Shown piece by piece: positions 1 through 8,809 of a stretch of DNA of 64,000 bases. The stretch is from Dermatophilaceae bacterium (GTDB lineage: Bacteria; Actinomycetota; Actinomycetes; Actinomycetales; Dermatophilaceae). The position numbers and the translations under genes are program-made. The stretch is from positions 1 through 64,000 of the forward strand of contig JACMPC010000204.1 in assembly GCA_014377705.1 (NCBI GenBank), written 5' to 3'. The notes under the pieces are model-generated. The model had not been told where the DNA came from and ran no database searches. It saw only the letters and a program-made list of their open reading frames with translations. Position 1 is the first letter of the stretch. The number at the start of each line of letters is the position of its first letter.

Positions 1-207
1 GAGAACCGGCTGCACTGGGTACGTGACGTGGTCTACGACGAAGACAGGAGCCAAGTTCGAACCGGCGCCGGGCCACACGTCATGGCCAGCCTGCGCAACC
101 TCGCCATCAGCGCCCTACGCCTGAACGGTCACACCAACATCGCCGCAGGCATCCGCTGGACCGCCCGCGAACCATCACGATCATTGGGAATCCTCGGCAT
201 CACCTGA
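1..207 (+). mobile_element. ISAs1-family transposase, C-terminal part (5' truncated by window edge)
   Basis: Frame 1 reads ENRLHWVRDVVYDEDRSQVRTGAGPHVMASLRNLAISALRLNGHTNIAAGIRWTAREPSRSLGILGIT*, matching the ISAs1/DDE_Tnp_ISAS1 C-terminal ENRLHWVLDV..ED.SRVRTG..P motif. Confidence 0.85.
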
Positions 208-214
208 CTTTGCC

Positions 215-417
215 GGGGCCCTGCCTCCGTATGATCCACCAACCGATCCCACTCGACCGGCAGCAGACAGGTGTTCGGGCGCTCCAGACACGTGAAAGCG
301 TGAGACGTAGGAAGCCCCTGGCATGCCGGCGATGATGGCCTTGACTTGGGCGGAGGCCGACTCGAAGGCGGCCTCCTCGCCGGGCTTGACTGGCACCAGA
401 GCGTGTTCAAGGATCAC
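215..417 (-). pseudogene. Antibiotic biosynthesis monooxygenase (ABM) domain protein, frameshifted and 3'-truncated remnant
   Basis: Minus strand reads VILEHALVPVKPGEEAAFESASAQVKAIIAGMPG in one frame, then CLERPNTCLLPVEWDRLVDHTE in another; both are consecutive parts of the ABM family consensus. Confidence 0.6.
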
Positions 418-875
418 GGGACAGCATGCCGGAGAATCAACCACATTCCACACGCCGACGCGATGACCCGCGGCCGCAAACAGATCGGGCTGCGGACATA
501 AACACGCGTCGGCCGTCCACCTGGCAGCCGACGCCCACCGTGACCACCGTGGTTAGCCGAGCTTCCTATCACCGGGCCGGCGGGTGATGGCGTGCTTTGT
601 CGACCTGTCCTCGGTCAGCCGCAACCGCCAGAGTCTGCCCACGCCTCAGGTTGGTGCTTCTGCGGGCGTCAGCAATGCTCGATGGTCAGGTCCTCCTGCC
701 AAGCCCCTGGTATACCCGCCTGCCCGTCGCATCCAACAGGAGAACCGGTGGAAGCTCACCCTTGGCCGCAGAACAAGATGGTCACCCAAGGAACACGGGC
801 GGCTGTTCGGCATACAATCGTGGTGCGGGTCTCTAGCTTTTTCCAGGGTGGCCATGGACAGTTCTGAGGGGAACG

Positions 876-1970
876 ATGTCTTCGACTGCGATGAGGTTCG
901 AGAAGCTGCTTGAGGCTGTGCCGGATGCTTTGGTGGGGATGGACCAGAAGGGCGTCATACGGTTCGTCAACCGCCAGACCGAAATGCTGTTTGGCTACCA
1001 GCGCGACCAGCTGATAGGGGAGCGCATCGACAACCTTGTGCCCCAGACCCTCTGGCAGATCTATGCCCAGCACCAGCAGGAGTACTTCGCCGACCCACGG
1101 ACTCGCTCCAGCGGACTGGACGTGGAGCTGAGCGGACGGCACCACAGTGGTGCTGAGTTCCTGATCAACGTCAGCATGTCCCACATCGACACCGGGGACG
1201 TCCTGCTGGTGATCACGGCGGTTGACGACGTGACCCGGCGGGAGGACGCAGTAAGGAACGCCGGGCTCTTGGAGGCGATCGTGAAAAACTCGGACGACGC
1301 CATCATCTCCTGCACGCTCAAAGGCACGATCACCAGCTGGAACCCGACAGCCGAGAGGATGTACGGCTACACGAGCGAGGAGATTATCGGCAGGGCCGCC
1401 AGCCTCCTGACCCCCGAGGAAAGAGCAGACGAGACCAAGGATGCCTTCGCCAAGATCGGTGCCGGACAGCACGTCGAGCACCTGGAGACCAGCCGGCTGA
1501 GAAAGGATGGGACGGCTGTCCCGGTCTCGATCACCATGGCGCCCATCCGGGGCGAAGGCGGCGCGGTCGTCGGGGTCTCCGAGACCGCCCGCGACGTGAC
1601 CGAGCAGAGGAAGGCATTTGTGGCAGCCCAGCGCATGGCCGCGATCGTGGAGAACTGCCAAGATGCCATCGTCGGCAGGGATCTGGACGGCATCATCACG
1701 AGCTGGAACCCGGCCGCTGAACACATGTACGGCTACACCAGCAAGGAGATCGTCGGCAAGCGCATCGACCTCTTCGTCCCAGAAGACCAGGCAGGCGAGG
1801 CAGCCACCATCCTCGACAGGATCAAGGCCGGCAAACGCGTCGACAGTCTCGAGACCCAGCGTGTCCGGAAGGACGGGACGGTGGTCCTGGTCTCGCTCAC
1901 CGTCTCACCGATTCGCGATGCTCGCGGCGAGCTCGTAGGCTCCTCGGTCATCCACCGTGACGTGACCTGA
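876..1970 (+). CDS. Triple PAS domain protein without a recognisable output domain
   Basis: Three PAS/PAC units (FEKLLEAVPDALVGMDQKG; ITSWNPTAERMYGYTSEEIIGR; ITSWNPAAEHMYGYTSKEIVGK); ORF ends directly after the third PAC (VIHRDVT*). Confidence 0.85.
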   Translation: MSSTAMRFEKLLEAVPDALVGMDQKGVIRFVNRQTEMLFGYQRDQLIGERIDNLVPQTLWQIYAQHQQEYFADPRTRSSGLDVELSGRHHSGAEFLINVSMSHIDTGDVLLVITAVDDVTRREDAVRNAGLLEAIVKNSDDAIISCTLKGTITSWNPTAERMYGYTSEEIIGRAASLLTPEERADETKDAFAKIGAGQHVEHLETSRLRKDGTAVPVSITMAPIRGEGGAVVGVSETARDVTEQRKAFVAAQRMAAIVENCQDAIVGRDLDGIITSWNPAAEHMYGYTSKEIVGKRIDLFVPEDQAGEAATILDRIKAGKRVDSLETQRVRKDGTVVLVSLTVSPIRDARGELVGSSVIHRDVT

Positions 1971-2153
1971 CCGCGTCCAGACTCGGGGAGGGGGTCCCCG
2001 CGACCTGTGGGCGATGAGCGGGCGGGAGCTGATCGGACCGCCTGCCCTGCAGGTCTTCGTTGCGAATGGACCGAGGGTGCTTGACAGCTGGCCAGCTGCC
2101 ACTTGGTGTTGGGGTCGAGGGCGCCGGCACCGGTGCGCCCCGGCCGGGCAGGC

Positions 2154-3056
2154 TCAGGTGGAGGTATGGGGGCTCAGGGGCCACACCACGCCCGTCAGCT
2201 GCTCGGACAGCTCCCACAGGCGTCGGGCCGCCTTGGTGTCGAGGGCCTGCGAGGCAGGGGTGTCGACGGCCGGGTGGCCCCGCAGATGCCCGAACGCGTC
2301 CGGGCCGATGTAGGTGCCGCCGGGGATGTCCGCCGTAGCGGCGTACAGGGTCGGGAGCGCCCCCATGGTGTCGCTCTGTGCGACGAGCCGGTTGGCGACG
2401 GCCATGAAGAAGTTGGAGATCGGGCTGGCCGTGCGTCCCGCCAGGTTCGTGGCAGCGAAGCCGGGATGGGCGGCGACAGCCCGGACCGTCGATCCCGCTT
2501 CGGTGAGGCGCCGCTGGAGTTCGAGAACGAAGAGCAGGTTGGCCAGCTTGGACTGCGAGTAGGCGTCCCATGCCTTGTAGGGACGGTGCTGCCAGTTGAG
2601 GTCCTCGAGGTCGATCCGCCCGTTGCGGTGCGCAACCGACCACACCACCACCACCCGGTCGGTGATCCGCGGAAGGAGCAGGTTCGTCAGAGCGAAATGG
2701 CCTAGATGGTTGGTCCCGATCTGCATCTCGAACCCGTCGACGGTGCGTTGCTCGGGGGTCGCCATGACGCCGGCGTTGTCCACCAGGAGGTTGATCGGGC
2801 CTTCGATGGCGCCGGCGAAGGACCGCACCGAAGCCAGGTCGGCGAGGTCGAGATGCCGGACGGTCACGTCGCCCGACATACCGGCGGCGGCGGTCTTCCC
2901 CTTGGTCGTGCCGCGCACGGCGAGGGTGACCGTGGCGCCCGCACGCGCTAGCGCGAGGGCCGCCATGCGCCCGATACCGCTGTTGGCCCCCGTGACCATG
3001 GCGGTGTGCCCGCGCAGGTCGGGCAGGTCGAAGGCGGACCAGCGGGAGAGGCTCAT
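2154..3056 (-). CDS. SDR-family oxidoreductase (retinol dehydrogenase/protochlorophyllide reductase-like)
   Basis: TGANSGIG cofactor motif, NNAG-like VDNAGVM, YSQSKLAN active site; start at MSLSRWSAF. Confidence 0.85.
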   Translation of the reverse strand: MSLSRWSAFDLPDLRGHTAMVTGANSGIGRMAALALARAGATVTLAVRGTTKGKTAAAGMSGDVTVRHLDLADLASVRSFAGAIEGPINLLVDNAGVMATPEQRTVDGFEMQIGTNHLGHFALTNLLLPRITDRVVVVWSVAHRNGRIDLEDLNWQHRPYKAWDAYSQSKLANLLFVLELQRRLTEAGSTVRAVAAHPGFAATNLAGRTASPISNFFMAVANRLVAQSDTMGALPTLYAATADIPGGTYIGPDAFGHLRGHPAVDTPASQALDTKAARRLWELSEQLTGVVWPLSPHTST

Positions 3057-3313
3057 GGATGAAATGTAGACGCTGCCAATACAGATGTCGCCCCTGGTGG
3101 CGGGTACTGCTCGCTCGTCACACCCATCGCGAAGGCACCTGCGCAAGGCCACAATGAGGGGTTGCCCGTGCGGCGATACGTCTGCCAACAACGACAAGAC
3201 GCGCCTCCGGAACATTCACTCTGACGTCGAGTGAAACGCCACAGCGGTATGCCGTCGTGACGGCTCCCGGCACTGTGCGCACCCAGGTGTCCGGTCGCCA
3301 AGAGATGGCATCC

Positions 3314-3874
3314 TCATTCGTTCACGAGGACCGGGACGGCGATCGTGACCGAGACGGCCCGATGCGCGAGAGCGGCGGGCAACGGAATCCTGAACTGCTC
3401 GCGTTCCTCGGGTGGACCGGTGTGAGCGTGGCTCTCCCCGAGGTGGTGGACGAAACGACCAGTGCCGATCAGGTGTCCCTGCTCGTCGAAGAACCCCGCC
3501 AGAACCTGCAGCTCGAGCACGTCTGAGACGTCACTGGTCACCCGCACGGCACCCGCAACGGCCGAACCGTCGAAGGTGGTGCCCTCGAGCACGAAGCGGT
3601 CATCGAAGGGCCCTTTGGCCTGAAGGATCTGCCCCCTGCGCGGGTGGCTCGCCCCGATGCTGGTCAGTTCGGGCTCCCCTCTGGCTGCGGCGAGTCCGGG
3701 GAACGACGTCCGGGCTGCCTGAGCGGGGAGAGCCTTTCCCACGGGCTCGACCCCAGCGGTACCGACGAGGGTGAAAGTGGCTACTGCCGCTACTGCCGTC
3801 ATCGCTGCCACCGCCGCCACTGCTCCAACGGCGAGCCAACCCCTGCTGAGGCTGGTGCGGGATCTGAGCTTCAT
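3314..3874 (-). CDS. Hypothetical secreted/membrane-anchored protein
   Basis: N-terminal signal/TM segment MKLRSRTSLSRGWLAVGAVAAVAAMTAVAAVATFTLVG; strong SD AGGAGG upstream. Confidence 0.6.
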   Translation of the reverse strand: MKLRSRTSLSRGWLAVGAVAAVAAMTAVAAVATFTLVGTAGVEPVGKALPAQAARTSFPGLAAARGEPELTSIGASHPRRGQILQAKGPFDDRFVLEGTTFDGSAVAGAVRVTSDVSDVLELQVLAGFFDEQGHLIGTGRFVHHLGESHAHTGPPEEREQFRIPLPAALAHRAVSVTIAVPVLVNE

Positions 3875-3954
3875 GACACACCTCCTGACGTGGATCGGGT
3901 CGGGAGCGGTTGGCTCCCGGACCCGACCCGGCTGCTTGACTGCATGACTTCGCG

Positions 3955-5454
3955 TCAGCGGACCACGCGCAGGGCGCGCCCGACGATGGTGAACAGGGCA
4001 GTGTTGTCAACGCTGCCCTGCAGCTGCCCAGAGCCCGGGCCGTAGGCGTAGATCGGCACGTCCGCGCCGGTGTGGTTACCCGAAAGGTAGCTCAGCCAGA
4101 GGCTGGCCTCGGGCGAGCCGTCAGTGACGTCGGAGGCGTCGTCGGGGGTACGGAAGGTGGCAGGGGCGAAGTTCCCAGCGTCGGCGGACCCTGAGCCGTT
4201 GATGATGCCGGAAGACCTGGTGGCGTCACGTGCGTTTCGGGGCCGGGTCGGCGAGGAGCTGTTGGCTGTGTTGCCGCCGTCGACGTTGCCCGGCGGAGTG
4301 GCGGCTTCGGCGTTGGTGAAGGTGCCCTTCTCAACGATGTTGAACCCCGCACACTCATGGTCAGCTGTGACGACGACCAGGGTGTTGCCGTCGCGCTTGG
4401 CGAAGGCGAGGGCAACGGCAACGGAGTCGTCGAACGCCTTGATCTCTGCAAGGGTCTGGGCCGCGTCGTTCGCGTGGGAGCGCTTGTCGATGAGAGCCCC
4501 CTCGACCTGGAGGTAGAACCCCTTGCCCTTCGTGCTGTTGTGGCCGAGCAGGCTGATGGCCTTTCGGGTCATCTCGGGCAGCGAGGGTTCCTGCGCCTGC
4601 GGGGCCGCGGGGTTGTCCTGCTTCGTCTTCTCGACGGTGAGGTTTCCCTTGTTGAAGAGGCCAAAGACCTTCTCTCCGCGGGCTGCCGCGAGGTCGGCCT
4701 TGGTGGCCGGTCTCTGGTCGGCGACCGAACCGAGTACCGAGTACCCCTGCTGCTTCAAAGCGGTCTCATCGGAGGTATCGAAGCGGCTGAGCCCCCCGCC
4801 GAGGATGACATCTGCTGTGCCGTTGCGGGCGATCTGGTCGGCGATCGGGGTGACCCGGACGTCGTTGGTCGGCAGTTTCTCGCCGGTGATCTCCAGGTCC
4901 TGGCAGGCGCTCTCGGAATAGAGCGGCCCCTGACAGCCGCGGGCCAGGGCGTGGCTCATCTGGCCCGCCGGGGTGGCGTCGGTGATCTCCGCGGTGGAGA
5001 CGTTGCCGGTTCGGAAGCCGTCTTGCCTGGCCAGTTCCATCAGGGTCGGCACGACTGTCCCCTTGGCGTCGACGCCGAGGGCCGCGTTGTAGGTCTTGAC
5101 GCCGGAGGACCAGGCCGTCGCGGCCGAGGCGGAGTCTGTGACGAGGTTGGGGCGGAAGCCAGCTTTGCCAGGCTGTCCGGAGTTCCTCTCCACCGCATAG
5201 GTGCTCACGTGGCCCTGTGCGGGCAAGGTCTCCATGACCATCTTTGCGCCGGCTCCGTAGAAGCGCTGACGGCCGGCTGTGACGTGGGTACGACCCATGC
5301 CGTCACCGAGCAGATAGATGACGTTCTTGGCAGCGTCCTTGTTGGCCGTCGACGGGGCGGCGGAGGCCGCGCCGGCCAGGCCGGTAACTGCGGCGGTGGC
5401 CACGAGGGCCGCGACCAGGGTCGTTGACGTGAAGACCGGGGAACTGCGTCGCAT
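3955..5454 (-). CDS. Alkaline phosphatase (PhoA family), secreted
   Basis: NVIYLLGDGMG, VTDSASAATAWSSGVKT and VVVTADHECAG motifs; N-terminal signal peptide from MRRSSPVF. Confidence 0.9.
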   Translation of the reverse strand: MRRSSPVFTSTTLVAALVATAAVTGLAGAASAAPSTANKDAAKNVIYLLGDGMGRTHVTAGRQRFYGAGAKMVMETLPAQGHVSTYAVERNSGQPGKAGFRPNLVTDSASAATAWSSGVKTYNAALGVDAKGTVVPTLMELARQDGFRTGNVSTAEITDATPAGQMSHALARGCQGPLYSESACQDLEITGEKLPTNDVRVTPIADQIARNGTADVILGGGLSRFDTSDETALKQQGYSVLGSVADQRPATKADLAAARGEKVFGLFNKGNLTVEKTKQDNPAAPQAQEPSLPEMTRKAISLLGHNSTKGKGFYLQVEGALIDKRSHANDAAQTLAEIKAFDDSVAVALAFAKRDGNTLVVVTADHECAGFNIVEKGTFTNAEAATPPGNVDGGNTANSSSPTRPRNARDATRSSGIINGSGSADAGNFAPATFRTPDDASDVTDGSPEASLWLSYLSGNHTGADVPIYAYGPGSGQLQGSVDNTALFTIVGRALRVVR

Positions 5455-5480
5455 CTGAAGTCTCCCAAGGGATGGTGAAG

Positions 5481-5550
5481 CCAATGAATGGCAATGAATG
5501 GCAATGAATGGCACTGAATGGCACTAGAGAGCAGTAGATGGCACTGGAGG
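5481..5550. repeat. Array of seven degenerating 10-bp direct repeats (consensus GCAATGAATG) upstream of the alkaline phosphatase
   Basis: ccaatgaatg gcaatgaatg gcaatgaatg gcactgaatg gcactagaga gcagtagatg gcactggagg. Confidence 0.9.
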
Positions 5551-5762
5551 GGGACAGCTGCTGACGCTAGAGGCGCCTCGCACCCGGTGCACAACAACTG
5601 GATGGCCGCCACATGGACGTTGGCAGACAACTGGGCGTCGCGAGCGCTGCAAGATGCCAGTGGAGAGGTTCTTCAGCCCTGGTCCGCCGCCATGATTCAT
5701 GACCAGTTTGTGCTGTTCTGTTCACCACTGGTTGTCTCTGCCTTGGCGGCGGGTTTGTGATG

Positions 5763-5776
5763 CGAACCTAGGTTCG
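5763..5776. promoter_or_regulatory. Perfect 14-bp palindrome CGAACCTAGGTTCG just upstream of the GTG start at 5782; possible operator
   Basis: Sequence is its own reverse complement. Confidence 0.5.
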
Positions 5777-5781
5777 GGCTC

Positions 5782-8250
5782 GTGAACAAACACAGAGCCC
5801 TTATGTCAGGCGGTCTCGCTCTCCTGCTCGTCGGGGGCGGCGGCGGCGCCTTCGCCGCCCTCAGCAACAGGACCGCTGGTCCGAAAGCCGGCGGCACCGC
5901 CATCACGCCCATCGGACACAGAGTCACCCCCGCCGGTGACCAGACCCGTCTGGGGGGCCTGCCCCTCAACGCAGTGCTCCACCCGGATGGTCGGCACCTT
6001 CTGGTCACCAACAACGGCCAGGGGGTGCAGAGCCTTCAGCTGGTCGACACCGACACGAACAAGGTTGTCCAGACACTGCCCTTCGCGTCACCGGAGTCCT
6101 TGTACATCGGCCTGGCGTGGAGCCCTGACGGCAAGACGGCCTATGCGAGCGCAGCAGCCAACTCCAAGATCCGGGTGCTGTCCTTCGCCAACGGCAAGCT
6201 CGGCGAGGCCGAGCCCATCATGTTGCCCACGAAGACGCCCGAGGGCGTGAAGGTGACGCTCTTTCCGGCCGGCCTGGACGTCACCCCCGACGGTAAGAAG
6301 CTTGTTGTTGCCGACCAGCTCGGCAATGCCGTCACCGTCGCGGACACGGCCACCGGCCTGAGCCGGACAGTCGCGGCCGGACACCGGCCGGTATGGGTCA
6401 CGCTCAGCAAGGACGGGCGGACGGCATACGTCTCCAACCAGGGGGGTGACAGCGTGGATGTGGTCGACGTCAGCGCACCCGCACCCGTGGTGACCGGACA
6501 GATCAAGGTGGGCCTGCATCCCAACAAGTCGGTGCTCTCACCGGACGGAAAGACGCTGTATGTCGCCAACGGTGACGCGGACTCGGTCAGCCAGATCGAC
6601 CTGGCCGCCGCGAAGGTGGCCCGAACCCTCTCCTTACGCCCCTACAGGAACGCCCCGGTCGGCAGCAACCCCACCGGCCTCGCCCTGGATGGGGAAGGCA
6701 AACACCTGTTCGTGACGAACTCCGGCAACAACGACGTCTCGGTGATCGACCTCGAGAAGGGCAAGACCGACGGCCTCATCCCGACCGCGTGGTATCCCAG
6801 CGCGGTGGTCTGGGACGAAGGGCGTCTCCACGTCCTCAATGCCAAGGGTCTGGGAGCTGGCCCGAACAACGGGCCGGGACACCCCAACCCCGAAGGAACC
6901 ACTCCGAGATCTCCCGACCAGTACAGCGGCTCGATGATCGTCGGCACCCTGAGCAGCCTCGACGTCCCTGCGAAAGGTGACCTTGAGAAGTACACCCAGC
7001 AGGTCGGGTTCAACAACGACCCGGTCAAGGCCCGCGGCACGATCGTGCCACGTCATCCCGGCGACAAGACCCCGATCAAGCACGTGATCTACGTGGTCAA
7101 GGAGAACCGCACCTACGACCAGGTCCTCGGCAGCGTGGGCAAGGGCAACGGTGATCCTAGCCTCAACCTCTTCGGGGACGAGTCAGCGCCCAACACCCGC
7201 GAGCTGGCGAGGCGCTTCACCACCATCGACAACTTCTATGCCGACGCCGAGGTCAGCGCCAACGGCTGGAACTGGGTTGCCCAGGCCAACTCCAACCCCT
7301 TCGCCGAGCAGATGTGGCCGGCCAACTACTCCGGCCGCAAAGCGCCTTACCCCAGCGAGAACAACGACCCCGAGAACGCCGCCCAGGATCCGAAGAACTC
7401 CTACCTGTGGCAGCACCTCGACAAGGCTGGCGTGAGCTTCGCGAACTTCGGCTTCTACGTGTCACGTACCGGGGACAAGTACGGCGCCGCTGACCCGGTC
7501 CTCGATGCCCAGACCGACCGCGACTTCCAGGGCTATGACCTGGCCTGCCCCGACTCGACGGGCACTTTCGCACCGAAGAAGACCACGTGCCTGACCCCGC
7601 GCACCGACCAGTGGCTGAAGAGCTTCCGCTCGTACGAGGCCAAGGGTGAGATGCCGACCGTTCAGTTCCTGCGCCTGCCCAACGACCACACCTCGGGCAC
7701 CAAGGTCGGACAGCCGACACCCAAGGCGATGGTGGCTGACAACGACTACGCCCTCGGACGAGTCGTGGACGCGGTGTCGACCTCGAAGTACTGGAAGGAC
7801 ACCGTCATCCTCGTCACCGAGGACGACGCGCAGAACGGGCCCGACCACGTCGACGCCCACCGTACGCTCGCACTGGCCATCAGCCCCTACACCCAGACCG
7901 GCAAGGTCGACTCGACCTTCTACAGCACCGCCTCCATGGTCCGGACGATCGGTCTGTTCGCCGGGATCGGCCCGCTCACCCAGTTCGACGACTACTCCAC
8001 CCCGATGAGTGCCTCGTTCACCGAAAAGCCCAACCTTGCGCCCTACTCGGTGATCCGACCGACCTATCCGATGGAAACAGTCAACCAGGCGAGTGCACCG
8101 ATGGCCAAGATCTCGGCCAAACAGGACCTCACCAAGGAAGACCAGATCGACGAGGAGACCTTCAACAAGGCGATCTGGAAGTCGATCCGCGGCGCGGCCT
8201 CGGTCATGCCCACCCCCAAGCACGATCTTATGGGTGGCCCCTCGAAGTAG
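5782..8250 (+). CDS. Bifunctional YVTN beta-propeller / phosphoesterase (alkaline phosphatase superfamily) protein
   Basis: YncE-like repeats (VLHPDGRHLLVTNNGQ, AWSPDGKTAYASAA, LSPDGKTLYVANGD) followed by phosphoesterase HVIYVVKENRTYDQVLGSVGKGNGDPSLNLFG and VILVTEDDAQNGPDHVDAHRT. Confidence 0.85.
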   Translation: MNKHRALMSGGLALLLVGGGGGAFAALSNRTAGPKAGGTAITPIGHRVTPAGDQTRLGGLPLNAVLHPDGRHLLVTNNGQGVQSLQLVDTDTNKVVQTLPFASPESLYIGLAWSPDGKTAYASAAANSKIRVLSFANGKLGEAEPIMLPTKTPEGVKVTLFPAGLDVTPDGKKLVVADQLGNAVTVADTATGLSRTVAAGHRPVWVTLSKDGRTAYVSNQGGDSVDVVDVSAPAPVVTGQIKVGLHPNKSVLSPDGKTLYVANGDADSVSQIDLAAAKVARTLSLRPYRNAPVGSNPTGLALDGEGKHLFVTNSGNNDVSVIDLEKGKTDGLIPTAWYPSAVVWDEGRLHVLNAKGLGAGPNNGPGHPNPEGTTPRSPDQYSGSMIVGTLSSLDVPAKGDLEKYTQQVGFNNDPVKARGTIVPRHPGDKTPIKHVIYVVKENRTYDQVLGSVGKGNGDPSLNLFGDESAPNTRELARRFTTIDNFYADAEVSANGWNWVAQANSNPFAEQMWPANYSGRKAPYPSENNDPENAAQDPKNSYLWQHLDKAGVSFANFGFYVSRTGDKYGAADPVLDAQTDRDFQGYDLACPDSTGTFAPKKTTCLTPRTDQWLKSFRSYEAKGEMPTVQFLRLPNDHTSGTKVGQPTPKAMVADNDYALGRVVDAVSTSKYWKDTVILVTEDDAQNGPDHVDAHRTLALAISPYTQTGKVDSTFYSTASMVRTIGLFAGIGPLTQFDDYSTPMSASFTEKPNLAPYSVIRPTYPMETVNQASAPMAKISAKQDLTKEDQIDEETFNKAIWKSIRGAASVMPTPKHDLMGGPSK

Positions 8251-8809
8251 GACCGGCCCTGTCGGGTCAACGGCAACTCGGACTCGCCTCCCGTCGGCGG
8301 CATAGTGAGCAGTGGCAAAGCCCGGACCTGCTCGGGCGCCAGTCAGAGTGTGCCCAACACCCAGCGGCCCATGAAGGCCCACACGTCAGGCCGGCCACTA
8401 TCCCGGCCTGGCGTGGTGGCCTGTGCGGTCTTGCTGGGGACCGTTGATGGCTGGTCAGCCCGTCGCCCCCCGTCGGGCCGAAGTCCCGCTCGGCGTCTCG
8501 GATCCAGCTGTCCCGACCTGGCTGCCGGCATCCGTGCCCAGCGGTATGGCGGGCCGAAAGCCTGCGGGGCATGCGGAACGGGATCAGCCCGACGTAGCTT
8601 CGGCGCTCGGCGGTGTCGGGGTGTGCCCCCGGCGGCATGAAGGTGGACGAGACCGATGGCGTGGACCTCTCGCCCGGTCCTAGTCCTCCAGCAGCCCGAG
8701 GTCGTGGGCTCGGCGCCCGCCTCATGCGTCTGGTGGGAAGGTGGGCCGGGTGGTCCGTGTCACCGTAGGGTTGAGACCGCTTGCTCAGGTCCTGCAACAG
8801 AGAGACGAC

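Noticed and set aside
756-1724. 322-aa minus-strand ORF opposite the PAS gene
   Set aside because: Antisense shadow ORF of a well-supported CDS; no recognisable domain.
8251-8809. Long overlapping ORFs in all frames between the phosphoesterase and the APC permease
   Set aside because: Composition is Arg/Pro/Gly/Ser-rich and no frame shows a family motif; typical GC-rich spurious ORFs.
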